64,000 bases of DNA, from NCBI RefSeq assembly GCF_014610845.1, contig NZ_JABTCG010000005.1, positions 411,934-475,933 of the forward strand, written 5' to 3'. The stretch comes from Maribacter arenosus (GTDB lineage Bacteria; Bacteroidota; Bacteroidia; Flavobacteriales; Flavobacteriaceae). The translations under genes were made by a program, and so were the position numbers. The notes beneath the pieces were generated by a model. It was not told the DNA's origin. It did no database searches and saw nothing but the letters and a program-made list of their open reading frames with translations. Below are positions 56,257-64,000 of the stretch, one piece after another; position 1 is the stretch's first letter; every line of letters starts with the position of its first letter.

Positions 56257-57225
56257 TTATACGGTAACTTCCAACAATTTCGTGTTTCTGGTATTTATTG
56301 TGAGATTTTGCGAATTGGCGGGCACTAAAACGGTTTCCCCTTTTTTAAGGTCAACCGACCCTGTATTGGTGCTAATTTCTGCCGAACCGTCTACACACAT
56401 TAATATAGTGAACGAACTTCTTTTAGATACATCCAAGTTCAAAGTTTGTGTAAGATTCAAGTAATTGGTTTTAAAATAAGGACACTCGACCATGGTATTC
56501 ACCACATCCGACTTTTTATCATAGACTACTTTAAAGTCGTCTTTTTTGGTATAATCCATGGCATCCAATGCCAAATCTGTGTGCAACTCCCTAAGATTTC
56601 CGTTTTTATCCTTTCTATTAAAGTCAAAAACGCGATATGTGATATCCGAGGTCTGTTGTATTTCGGCCAGAAGTACACCAGCCCCAATAGCATGAATCTT
56701 TCCTGTATTGATAAAAAATGTATCCCCTTCCTCTACCTGTTCATAATTCAATAAATCCAACAAACTATTGTTTTCCAGGCTTTTGGAATATTCCTCTTTC
56801 GTCACGTTTTTATTGAAACCCACGATAAGATTAGCCCCAGGATCGGCATCCATGACATACCACATTTCGGTCTTACCAAAAGAATTATGACGCTCTTTTG
56901 CCAGTTTATCGTTCGGATGTAGTTGTATGGAAAGGTCTTGTTTAGCGTCAATGAATTTGATTAGTATAGGAAAATCCTTTCCAAATCGTCTCACAACCTC
57001 CTTACCCAATAATGCTTCGGGTTCCTGATCTATGATTTCCTGGAGTGGAGTACCAGACAAAGCACCATTGGCAACGATTGAGATATCACCTTGTACGGCC
57101 GAAAGTTCCCAACTCTCCCCGGTAATATCGCTCACAATGGGTTTCCCCAAAACCTCCTTTAATTTTGTGCCGCCCCAAAGACGTTCTTTCAATATGGGTT
57201 GGAACTTAAATGGATATAGTTTCAT
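56257..57225 (-). CDS. manA: Type I mannose-6-phosphate isomerase
   Basis: 322 residues. Interconverts fructose-6-P and mannose-6-P, feeding GDP-mannose and glycan synthesis. Zinc ligands are seen in SIQLHPNDKLA (Gln, His) and TEMWYVM (Glu), with the late His in FFINTGKIHAIGAG. N terminus LKERLWGGTKL is typical for the family. It follows the PTPS gene by 33 bp, after idi, forming a three-gene minus-strand run. Confidence 0.95.
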   Translation of the reverse strand: MKLYPFKFQPILKERLWGGTKLKEVLGKPIVSDITGESWELSAVQGDISIVANGALSGTPLQEIIDQEPEALLGKEVVRRFGKDFPILIKFIDAKQDLSIQLHPNDKLAKERHNSFGKTEMWYVMDADPGANLIVGFNKNVTKEEYSKSLENNSLLDLLNYEQVEEGDTFFINTGKIHAIGAGVLLAEIQQTSDITYRVFDFNRKDKNGNLRELHTDLALDAMDYTKKDDFKVVYDKKSDVVNTMVECPYFKTNYLNLTQTLNLDVSKRSSFTILMCVDGSAEISTNTGSVDLKKGETVLVPANSQNLTINTRNTKLLEVTV

Positions 57226-57258
57226 TTGATTTATAATAAAATTAAGGCTGATCTAAGA

Positions 57259-57669
57259 TTATTTCCCATTATAGGTTACAAAGTTTCTTGGTGTTTCATA
57301 AAGGACAACCTCCAAGTCCTTGGAAGCATCGATATCTGGTCTTAATTTGTTCCAAATAACAACGGCAATATTCTCAGCGGTCGGATTCAAATGCTTAAAC
57401 TCAGGGACTTCTACATTAAGGTTCTTATGATCAAGTGCGTCTTCGATTTTCTCCTTGATAAGGGCTTTCAAAATTTTCATATCCATCACAAAACCCGTAT
57501 CCTTATCGACCTCGCCATAAACACTAACCACCAAATCATAATTATGACCATGATAATTTGGATTATTACACTTACCAAAAACGGCACTATTCTTGGCCTC
57601 GTCCCACTCTGGCCTATATAATCGATGTGCTGCATTAAAATGTGCCTTTCTACTAACCTTTACTTTCAT
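57259..57669 (-). CDS. 6-pyruvoyl-tetrahydropterin synthase family (QueD-like)
   Basis: 136 residues. The zinc site is AHFNAAHRL and NYHGHNYDLVV; the catalytic Cys is in GKCNNPNYHGH, and VVLYETPRNFV carries the substrate-binding Glu. The Cys-x(4-5)-H arrangement fits 6-carboxytetrahydropterin synthase (QueD) of queuosine synthesis as well as PTPS; not resolved here. Its start overlaps the idi stop by 17 bp. Confidence 0.93.
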   Translation of the reverse strand: MKVKVSRKAHFNAAHRLYRPEWDEAKNSAVFGKCNNPNYHGHNYDLVVSVYGEVDKDTGFVMDMKILKALIKEKIEDALDHKNLNVEVPEFKHLNPTAENIAVVIWNKLRPDIDASKDLEVVLYETPRNFVTYNGK

Positions 57670-58198
57670 GGTTCATATTATGTATTAAATGGTCGTAAAA
57701 TTTTTCAAAAATAATCTTAAACCATATGGTATATTGATGGGGGTTTTTGGCAATATCATTTTGAATGTCCTCGGGCTTCATCCACTTGAAATCCGCTACC
57801 TCATCCGGATTGATTTTAGGAACGCCATGGTAATACCCCATCATTACATGGTCCAATTCATGTTCGGTCAGTCCGTTATCAAAAGGCGCCTTATAGATAA
57901 ATGAAAACAGTTCCTTTAAATCGGCCTTAAATCCCATTTCTTCCTGCAATCTTCTTCGACCCGCCTCTATATTCGTCTCACCTACTCTTTGGTGACTACA
58001 ACAGGTATTGGTCCATAACAAAGGGGAGTGGTATTTTTGTGCCGCTCTCTGCTGCAGCATGGTCTCGCCTTTATCATTCATGATAAAAACAGAGAAAGCC
58101 CTGTGTAACTTAGCCTTTTCATGGGCTTCCATTTTGGGCATGGTACCAATTTGCTCGTCTTTTTCGGTTACCAGAATGACTTCTTCTTCTTCCTTCAT
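57653..58198 (-). CDS. idi: Isopentenyl-diphosphate delta-isomerase, type 1
   Basis: 181 residues. Converts IPP to DMAPP for isoprenoid synthesis. Nudix-fold type 1: active Cys in TNTCCSHQRVGE, the Glu in GLTEHELDHVMMG, and RRRLQEEMGF. The N terminus EEEEVILVTEKDEQIG is family-like. First gene of idi-PTPS-manA; overlaps PTPS by 17 bp, so translation is coupled. Confidence 0.96.
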   Translation of the reverse strand: MKEEEEVILVTEKDEQIGTMPKMEAHEKAKLHRAFSVFIMNDKGETMLQQRAAQKYHSPLLWTNTCCSHQRVGETNIEAGRRRLQEEMGFKADLKELFSFIYKAPFDNGLTEHELDHVMMGYYHGVPKINPDEVADFKWMKPEDIQNDIAKNPHQYTIWFKIIFEKFYDHLIHNMNHESKG

Positions 58199-58281
58199 TC
58201 TGTAAAAGTAAGACCTTTGCCTAACTTTTAAGTTAAGCCTTTAATAAAAAATAGTGATGGATGTATTTAATGATTTACCTG

Positions 58282-59244
58282 CTAGAAGAACCTAGGTGAC
58301 TTCAAATAACCTTTGGTCTTTATAAAATCATATCTGAGAATGATTTCAAATGAACCATCGTTAAAAGCTGCATTGCCCAGCTCGGTAATCTCACGATCGT
58401 AGGCCATGCCTATTAAAAAAGATTCATTGAGCTGAAAACCGATCATACCACTTAAGGCCGCATCCCAACGATAGGCCGCGCCAAGAATAAACGTGTCGCT
58501 CAACATGAAGTTAGCCGAAAGATCTAACTGTAAAGGTGCCCCTTGAACCACCTTGGACAGAATCGTTGGTTTGAATTTTAAATCCGTATTCAAATCGAAG
58601 ACATAACCCGTGATCAAATAAAAATTCATCTGTTCCTTTGCCGTGGATAAGGAAGATTCTTGAAAGTGTGAAGTCTGTAGAAATCTTGGGACCGATATCC
58701 CCGCATAGAACTTATTGGTATGATAATAGACCCCTGCCCCAAAATTAGGGGAAAACTTATTATCTATATCCTGTTCTAAAGTTTGGTCCGGTGCAAATTG
58801 ATTCAGTTCAGAAAAACGGATATCCAATAAATGACCACTAGCCTTTAACCCAAAACTCAACTTCCCTTCATCGGAGGTTTTCACGGTATATGAAAAATCA
58901 ATATCTAAATATGTTTCTGAAGTTGGTCCGATTTCATCATTGACAATCGACATACCCATACCCACTCCATTATGGCCGACAGGGGAATGTATATTCAAAG
59001 TTTGGGTCTTAGGCGCACCATCGAGGCCTACCCATTGGGATCGGTGCAAAGCTGCGATACTCAAATGGCCCCTTGAACCGGTATATCCAGGATTCACACT
59101 CACCGTATTGTACATGTATTGCGTGTATTGGGCATCTTGTTGGGCCCGAACTTCTTCTGCGAAGAATAATATTATTATACTCACAAAACCTAATGTCCGT
59201 AAAACTATTCCGATCTTTCTCATACACTTCATTATAATCATCAT
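58282..59244 (-). CDS. PorP/SprF family type IX secretion-associated protein
   Basis: 320 residues with a signal (about 10-35, ending VRAQ). The start [25 protein letters not shown] (in parts QYTQYMYN and NPGYTGSRG) and the tail FEIILRYDF are the PorP/SprF signature of an outer-membrane barrel. SprF is needed for export of the adhesin SprB in gliding bacteria, and paralogues usually sit beside their own CTD-bearing client, as here. Its ATG overlaps the TGA of the upstream gene (ATGA). Confidence 0.95.
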   Translation of the reverse strand: MMIIMKCMRKIGIVLRTLGFVSIIILFFAEEVRAQQDAQYTQYMYNTVSVNPGYTGSRGHLSIAALHRSQWVGLDGAPKTQTLNIHSPVGHNGVGMGMSIVNDEIGPTSETYLDIDFSYTVKTSDEGKLSFGLKASGHLLDIRFSELNQFAPDQTLEQDIDNKFSPNFGAGVYYHTNKFYAGISVPRFLQTSHFQESSLSTAKEQMNFYLITGYVFDLNTDLKFKPTILSKVVQGAPLQLDLSANFMLSDTFILGAAYRWDAALSGMIGFQLNESFLIGMAYDREITELGNAAFNDGSFEIILRYDFIKTKGYLKSPRFF

Positions 59245-61253
59245 CTGTTGATATAAATATACCCTGACAGTGTAATCGTCTTACCGGTTACATCTACATA
59301 ATCAAGGATATAGAAATAGGTGCCTACGGGTAGTTTGTTGTCTTTTTCTACGGTAACCCTTCCTTCAGAGGTTCCATCAAAAACATTACCGTTCGTATTA
59401 TACGCTTTTGTAGTATAGACCAATACACCCCATCTATTATAAATTCTTAAAGTATTGTCCGGGTAATTTTGTAATCCACCTATTACCAAGACATCATGTA
59501 CACCATCACCATTTGGTGTGATTACGTTAAAGACTTCCACTTCCTCTTCTGGAACATTCGGTTGAAGGTAATCAGGTGTGCCATCTCCGTCGGTATCATC
59601 ATTTGAATAATCCCCATCACCATTAAGATCTTCATCTATGGTCATCAACGAATCATCATCGTCATTGGTATCCCTATAATCAGATTCATTATCTCCATCT
59701 GTATTGGGTAAATCATTGTAAGGATCATTGATCTCATCATTGACATCAATATCAATAGTTGCTGCTCCTTCATAACCATCATCCAATCCGTCATTGTCCT
59801 TATCAGAGCCGATCAAAACAACATCGGCAATACCATCGTGGTCTTGGTCATGACCTTCAATACGGTCAGGTACATTGTCATTATCACTATCATCGTCTAA
59901 ATAATCCGGTAGATTATCACCATCGGTGTCGACAGGGAATAATCCTAAAGCACCTCCTTCATAGGCATCATCAAGTCCATTTGCATTGGCATCTACCAAA
60001 CTAGGTGCAATGTAATCTTGGGTCGTTTGTGCCTCTACGTTATCTGGAATCCCATCATTATCACTATCGATATCCAAATAATCGGCAAACCCGTCCTCAT
60101 CCGTATCTGTGGGATTTGTCGATGGGTCTCCATCGCCATCCAAATCCAAATCTTCAAAGCTATCCACAATTCCATCGTCATCCGAGTCTAAATCCAAAGC
60201 GTTGGTTACAACTATGGTCACAGTAGCCGTACTACAATTAGCAGCAGCATCACAAATGGTATACGTAAATGTATCGTTACCTACAAAACCAGTATTCGGT
60301 GAATAATCCATCCAATCATCCGATGGGTCATTTGGTGTACTATTCTCATTATGGAGCGCAATTCCATTTGCTGGATCGGTATTTGTAAATGTACCTATGG
60401 TCGGAATGTCATTGTCATTCGCCAAGACATCAATATCTATTGGTGTATCCTCATCCGTGGCCACTGCATCATCCAAAGCATCAACAATCGGCAGCACATC
60501 AATGGTTACAGTTGCCGTGCTACAATCGCCTGAAGAATTACAAACCGTATAATCAAAGGTATCAGGTCCGTTATAATCCGGATTCGGTGTATAGGTGACT
60601 ATATCATCCGAGGGATCGTTTGGTGTTCCGTTGTCATCTATGTTTACAACTCCATTGGTAGGAACCGTGGTAGTCAAGGTTCCGGTGGTCGGTAAACCGG
60701 AATCATTGGCATAAATATCCACTACAATCGGAACATCCTCATCAGTTGTTACAAGATCATCAACCAAGTTTGCTGCTTGATCAATACACACCACGGTAAA
60801 GTTGGGCAAATCAAAACTATTTCCCGCTTTGGTTACTGTCGCTGTATATCGTGTAACACTTAATGTTGAAATCACTGTTGGGCGGGTTTGGTCCCCCGTT
60901 ACCGCCGGACTCCAACTCAGTGTGGCACCGGAGGAAAGATCCACATTGGCACTAATATCCAAAGTAACTTCATTATCGGGGGCACTGCAATTGGTCACAA
61001 TAAAATAACCCGATGCATTTGAACCACAAAGTGTACCGTCGTACGTTGCAAAATAAATCCCAGGCGTGGTAACTTCATAAAAGAAATCAGTACCTAAAAC
61101 CGTTGAAGTGTCCGAAGCTTCAAACCATTGGTAATTATGTTCATCACTACTATTGGGCGCCTGCAACAAAAACTGTGCATTAGACACAACAATCCCCAAT
61201 AAGGTAAACACCATGCTGAGGAATATCTTTTTATATGTCTTGGAGTATTTCAA
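59241..61253 (-). CDS. Type IX-secreted surface protein with gliding-motility C-terminal domain
   Basis: 670 residues with a signal peptide (about 1-26, ending SNAQ). Order: an Ig-like N-terminal domain with Cys pair (about 28-90); a short Cys-bearing domain (to about 165); two cadherin-like/Ig domains (about 165-260 and 260-350) with [19 protein letters not shown] and [17 protein letters not shown]; a calcium-binding thrombospondin type 3 region (about 355-575) rich in [13 protein letters not shown] units; and the gliding-motility C-terminal (type B) sorting domain (about 580-670) with [24 protein letters not shown] and GTYFYILDY. Secreted through T9SS, probably with the neighbouring PorP/SprF. 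It lies 30 bp after the repeat-protein gene. Confidence 0.95.
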   Translation of the reverse strand: MKYSKTYKKIFLSMVFTLLGIVVSNAQFLLQAPNSSDEHNYQWFEASDTSTVLGTDFFYEVTTPGIYFATYDGTLCGSNASGYFIVTNCSAPDNEVTLDISANVDLSSGATLSWSPAVTGDQTRPTVISTLSVTRYTATVTKAGNSFDLPNFTVVCIDQAANLVDDLVTTDEDVPIVVDIYANDSGLPTTGTLTTTVPTNGVVNIDDNGTPNDPSDDIVTYTPNPDYNGPDTFDYTVCNSSGDCSTATVTIDVLPIVDALDDAVATDEDTPIDIDVLANDNDIPTIGTFTNTDPANGIALHNENSTPNDPSDDWMDYSPNTGFVGNDTFTYTICDAAANCSTATVTIVVTNALDLDSDDDGIVDSFEDLDLDGDGDPSTNPTDTDEDGFADYLDIDSDNDGIPDNVEAQTTQDYIAPSLVDANANGLDDAYEGGALGLFPVDTDGDNLPDYLDDDSDNDNVPDRIEGHDQDHDGIADVVLIGSDKDNDGLDDGYEGAATIDIDVNDEINDPYNDLPNTDGDNESDYRDTNDDDDSLMTIDEDLNGDGDYSNDDTDGDGTPDYLQPNVPEEEVEVFNVITPNGDGVHDVLVIGGLQNYPDNTLRIYNRWGVLVYTTKAYNTNGNVFDGTSEGRVTVEKDNKLPVGTYFYILDYVDVTGKTITLSGYIYINR

Positions 61254-61283
61254 ATCGATTTGGATCGGTATTCTTTAGTATTA

Positions 61284-64000
61284 TTATTTAACTACAAACA
61301 CTACGTTAATCAATGAATTGTAATCTGCAGGCATACCCACCACATCATATTGCATTACGCCATCGGCACTTATGCTATCAATATTCAACACAGCAGGATC
61401 AGCATAAGTCACATAGTAATAAAGCTCGGTTTTTAAGTATGTTGGCAGCGCTGCAGGGGCCCCTACACTTGCCATAGTAGGGCTTCCAAATTGATCGATA
61501 TACTCTTGATATAAATCGATGGTAGCATTGTTTACAATTGTCGAAGCATCAACTGCGATTGAGGGCGGATAGAAAATTCTAGCTGCTTTTGATGTAATAG
61601 GTGCAATTGCGTTTATTACTTCCTGAACGGTTGTTTCCTCTATATATCCCTGTGCTACACTTTTTTCCGCATCATCGACATCAATTGCAGTTCGTAAAAG
61701 AACTTCATCATCGTATTGATCATCCGTGCCTATATCGGCCAATGGGATGGTCACCGTATTGGTATCGCTGTCCGTAAGGATAAGGTTCGTGCCGTCCTCG
61801 GTCAAGCTCGTATTCGTCGTGTTCGTATCCAAGGCGGATAGATCTGCTACATGTGGTGCCTGGCCGTCATCCTGTACCTCAAGGGTAAGTTCACCCGTCC
61901 CAGCATTGAAACTGAAGGTATCCACTTGCTGGTCATCCGTATCGGTATCCAAAGCAGAAAGGTCAACGGTCACTGGAGCGGTTCCGTCATTCTCCAAGGA
62001 AATGGCCAATTCGCCCGTCCCCGGATTGAAGGTAAGGCTGTCGACCGTCTGGTCATCCGTGCCCACCAAACTGGAAAGGTCCACGGTTGTCGATGATCCA
62101 CCCTCGATATCTATCTGTAGGCTGTTGCCGGTCAAGGTAGCGCCGGTCAGATTCTGGTCATCGGTGCCCACCAAACTGGATAAATCCACCGTCTGGCTGG
62201 TTCCGTCCTCGATGCCTACCGTTAATACGTTAGCTCCAGAAAGAGCTAAACCCTCTATGTTCTGGTCATCGGTTCCCGAATCGTCCAAGTGAGAAAGATC
62301 GACCGTCTGGCCGGTTCCGTCCTCGATGCCCACTGTAAGTATGTTGGTTCCCACGTCAACGCCAAGACTCTCGATGTTCTGGTCGTCCGTACTGCCCGCG
62401 GCCAATTCGGCCAAGGCACCTTCCACTTCCGTGGACGTGAAGTTACCTGCCGCATCGGTGATGTTCACTTCATTGGCGATCTGGTCATCCGTGCCCACCA
62501 AACTGGAAAGGTCCACGGTTGTCGATGATCCACCCTCGATATCTATCTGTAGGCTGTTGCCGGTCAAGGTAGCGCCGGTCAGATTCTGGTCATCGGTGCC
62601 CGGATTATCCAATGCGCTCAAATCAGCTGTTGCCGTTCCGCCATCCTCCAAGGCTATTGTCAACTCGTTGGTTCCTGCGTTGAACAATGTGTTGGGATCA
62701 TCCAATTGTTGGTCGTCCGTGCCCACCAAACTGGAAAGGTCCACGGTTGTCGATGATCCACCCTCGATATCTATCTGTAGGCTGTTGCCGGTCAAGGTGG
62801 CGCCGGTCAGATTCTGGTCGTCAGTGCCCACCAAACTGGATAAATCCACCGTCTGGCTGGTTCCGTCCTCGATGCCTACCGTTAATACGTTAGCTCCAGA
62901 AAGAGCTAAACCCTCTATGTTCTGGTCATCGGTTCCCGAATCGTCCAAGTGAGAAAGATCCACTGTCTGGCTGGTTCCGTCCTCGATGCCCACTGTAAGT
63001 ATGTTGGTTCCCACGTCAACGCCAAGACTCTCGATGTTCTGGTCGTCAGTGCTGCCCGCGGCCAATTCGGCCAAGGCACCTTCCACTTCCGTGGACGTGA
63101 AGTTACCTGCCGCATCGGTGATGTTCACTTCATTGGCGATCTGGTCATCCGTGCCCACCAAACTGGAAAGGTCCACGGTTGTCGATGATCCACCCTCGAT
63201 ATCTATCTGTAGGCTGTTGCCGGTCAAGGTAGCGCCGGTCAGATTCTGGTCATCGGTGCCCGGATTATCCAATGCGCTCAAATCAGCTGTTGCCGTTCCG
63301 CCATCCTCCAAGGCTATTGTCAACTCGTTGGTTCCTGCGTTGAACAATGTGTTGGGATCATCCAATTGTTGGTCGTCCGTGCCCACCAAACTGGAAAGGT
63401 CCACGGTTGTCGATGATCCACCCTCGATATCTATCTGTAGGCTGTTGCCGGTCAAGGTGGCGCCGGTCAGATTCTGGTCATCGGTGCCCACCAAACTGGA
63501 TAAATCCACCGTCTGGCTGGTTCCGTCCTCGATGCCTACCGTTAATACGTTAGCTCCAGAAAGAGCTAAACCCTCTATGTTCTGGTCATCGGTTCCCGAA
63601 TCGTCCAAGTGAGAAAGATCGACCGTCTGGCCGGTTCCGTCCTCGATGCCCACTGTAAGTATGTTGGTTCCCACGTCAACGCCAAGACTCTCGATGTTCT
63701 GGTCGTCCGTACTGCCCGCGGCCAATTCGGCCAAGGCACCTTCCACTTCCGTAGCGGTGAAGTTACCTGCCGCATCGGTGATGTTCACTTCATTGGCGAT
63801 CTGGTCATCCGTGCCCACCAAACTGGAAAGGTCCACGGTTGTCGATGATCCACCCTCGATATCTATCTGTAGGCTGTTACCGGTCAAGGTAGCGCCGGTC
63901 AGATTCTGGTCATCGGTGCCCGGATTATCCAATGCGCTCAAATCAGCTGTTGCCGTTCCGCCATCCTCCAAGGCTATTGTCAACTCGTTGGTTCCTGCGT
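61284..64000 (-). CDS. Giant repetitive surface protein (adhesin), N terminus outside window
   Basis: The frame is open to base 64000, so at least 905 C-terminal residues are present and the start lies beyond. Most of it is made of units of 220 residues (660 bp), each built from beta-strand modules of about 35-45 residues that end in GTDDQ (for example LTGNSLQIDIEGGSSTTVDL). After the last full unit come two divergent modules, a short linker and a non-repetitive C-terminal domain of about 150 residues (ARIFYPPSIAVDAS ... INVVFVVK). No type A or B sorting domain is visible. Acidic Asp-rich turns suggest calcium binding. It heads the run with the gliding-CTD and PorP/SprF genes. Confidence 0.9.
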   Translation of the reverse strand, partial: AGTNELTIALEDGGTATADLSALDNPGTDDQNLTGATLTGNSLQIDIEGGSSTTVDLSSLVGTDDQIANEVNITDAAGNFTATEVEGALAELAAGSTDDQNIESLGVDVGTNILTVGIEDGTGQTVDLSHLDDSGTDDQNIEGLALSGANVLTVGIEDGTSQTVDLSSLVGTDDQNLTGATLTGNSLQIDIEGGSSTTVDLSSLVGTDDQQLDDPNTLFNAGTNELTIALEDGGTATADLSALDNPGTDDQNLTGATLTGNSLQIDIEGGSSTTVDLSSLVGTDDQIANEVNITDAAGNFTSTEVEGALAELAAGSTDDQNIESLGVDVGTNILTVGIEDGTSQTVDLSHLDDSGTDDQNIEGLALSGANVLTVGIEDGTSQTVDLSSLVGTDDQNLTGATLTGNSLQIDIEGGSSTTVDLSSLVGTDDQQLDDPNTLFNAGTNELTIALEDGGTATADLSALDNPGTDDQNLTGATLTGNSLQIDIEGGSSTTVDLSSLVGTDDQIANEVNITDAAGNFTSTEVEGALAELAAGSTDDQNIESLGVDVGTNILTVGIEDGTGQTVDLSHLDDSGTDDQNIEGLALSGANVLTVGIEDGTSQTVDLSSLVGTDDQNLTGATLTGNSLQIDIEGGSSTTVDLSSLVGTDDQTVDSLTFNPGTGELAISLENDGTAPVTVDLSALDTDTDDQQVDTFSFNAGTGELTLEVQDDGQAPHVADLSALDTNTTNTSLTEDGTNLILTDSDTNTVTIPLADIGTDDQYDDEVLLRTAIDVDDAEKSVAQGYIEETTVQEVINAIAPITSKAARIFYPPSIAVDASTIVNNATIDLYQEYIDQFGSPTMASVGAPAALPTYLKTELYYYVTYADPAVLNIDSISADGVMQYDVVGMPADYNSLINVVFVVK
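62041..64000 (-). repeat. 660-bp nearly identical tandem repeat units
   Basis: Three units, 62041-62700, 62701-63360 and 63361-64000 (cut by the edge), differ at only about ten positions. Within each unit a block of about 100 bp (starting GTGCCCACCAAACTGG at 62060, 62480, 62720, 63140, 63380 and 63800) occurs twice. Variant positions are shared in different pairs of units, a mosaic pattern. Confidence 0.92.

Noticed and set aside
59500..60200. Asp-rich tandem-like DNA resembling low-complexity repeat or CRISPR
   Set aside because: It codes for thrombospondin type 3 calcium-binding units; no constant repeat/spacer structure.
62326..63612. Long plus-strand frames of about 208 codons repeated with 660-bp period
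   Set aside because: Antisense shadows of the repeat protein; they repeat only because the coding units on the other strand do.

Overview
The window is a stretch of chromosome from a member of the Bacteroidota, most likely a marine Flavobacteriaceae (genus not resolvable by eye). Evidence: moderately AT-rich DNA, promoter-like TAnnTTTG -7 elements instead of an E. coli type -10, few Shine-Dalgarno sequences, type IX secretion and gliding-type proteins (PorP/SprF, gliding-motility C-terminal domain), a DUF4295 gene next to rpmB-rpmG-ftsY, bacillithiol synthesis (BshC), and families typical of this phylum (DUF5916, DUF4369, DUF6249). No rRNA, tRNA, CRISPR array, insertion sequence or prophage was seen; most of the window is ordinary core genome.

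Layout. 1-2130: 3' part of a tandem fasciclin (FAS1) protein. 2487-11099 (minus): guaA, a five-LysM/periplasmic-binding fusion, OsmC and DUF922 genes in overlapping order, then a DUF3820 gene, pyrG and yidC. 11370-22233: a small coiled-coil unknown, a PNPOx-fold flavoprotein, a PLP decarboxylase, bshC, an M14 peptidase, a GntP permease, rimO and a serine hydrolase lipoprotein. 22266-31469 (minus): recR, a lone 2-oxoacid dehydrogenase E2, a beta-barrel protein, a DnaQ/ExoX-like exonuclease, a tightly coupled set (CarboxypepD_reg-like protein, FAH, Hpt, CinA), then rpmB-rpmG-DUF4295-ftsY. 31528-39855: sodium:solute symporter, CoA-binding protein, FabH-like KAS III, TetR-like/ABC1 kinase pair, htpG and DUF2141. 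39937-47143: ECF sigma and putative anti-sigma with a divergent DUF6249 gene, a membrane AraC regulator, a cupin-like protein, MOSC plus DoxX-like, a secreted protein, and an AraC-AlkB pair. 47374-58198: S1/P1 nuclease, class A PBP, DUF5916, HAD phosphatase, DUF819, DUF4369 lipoprotein, then idi, PTPS and manA. 58282-64000 (minus, open at the right edge): a three-gene surface cluster of a giant repeat protein, a gliding-type CTD protein and a PorP/SprF protein.

The parts most worth a second look are: the repeat-protein/type IX secretion cluster, whose first gene is built from nearly identical 660-bp tandem units with mosaic variants; a cryptic leader in front of the TetR-like gene (an inverted repeat, a -7 element, a 10-codon ORF and a strong intrinsic terminator); a perfect 24-bp palindrome in front of the E2 gene, whose product also has Asn in place of the usual catalytic Asp; the LysM-periplasmic-binding fusion; and the ATGA-coupled AraC-AlkB pair. 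Domain calls come from reading the translated sequence, not from database searches, and promoter calls rest on motif matching by eye.
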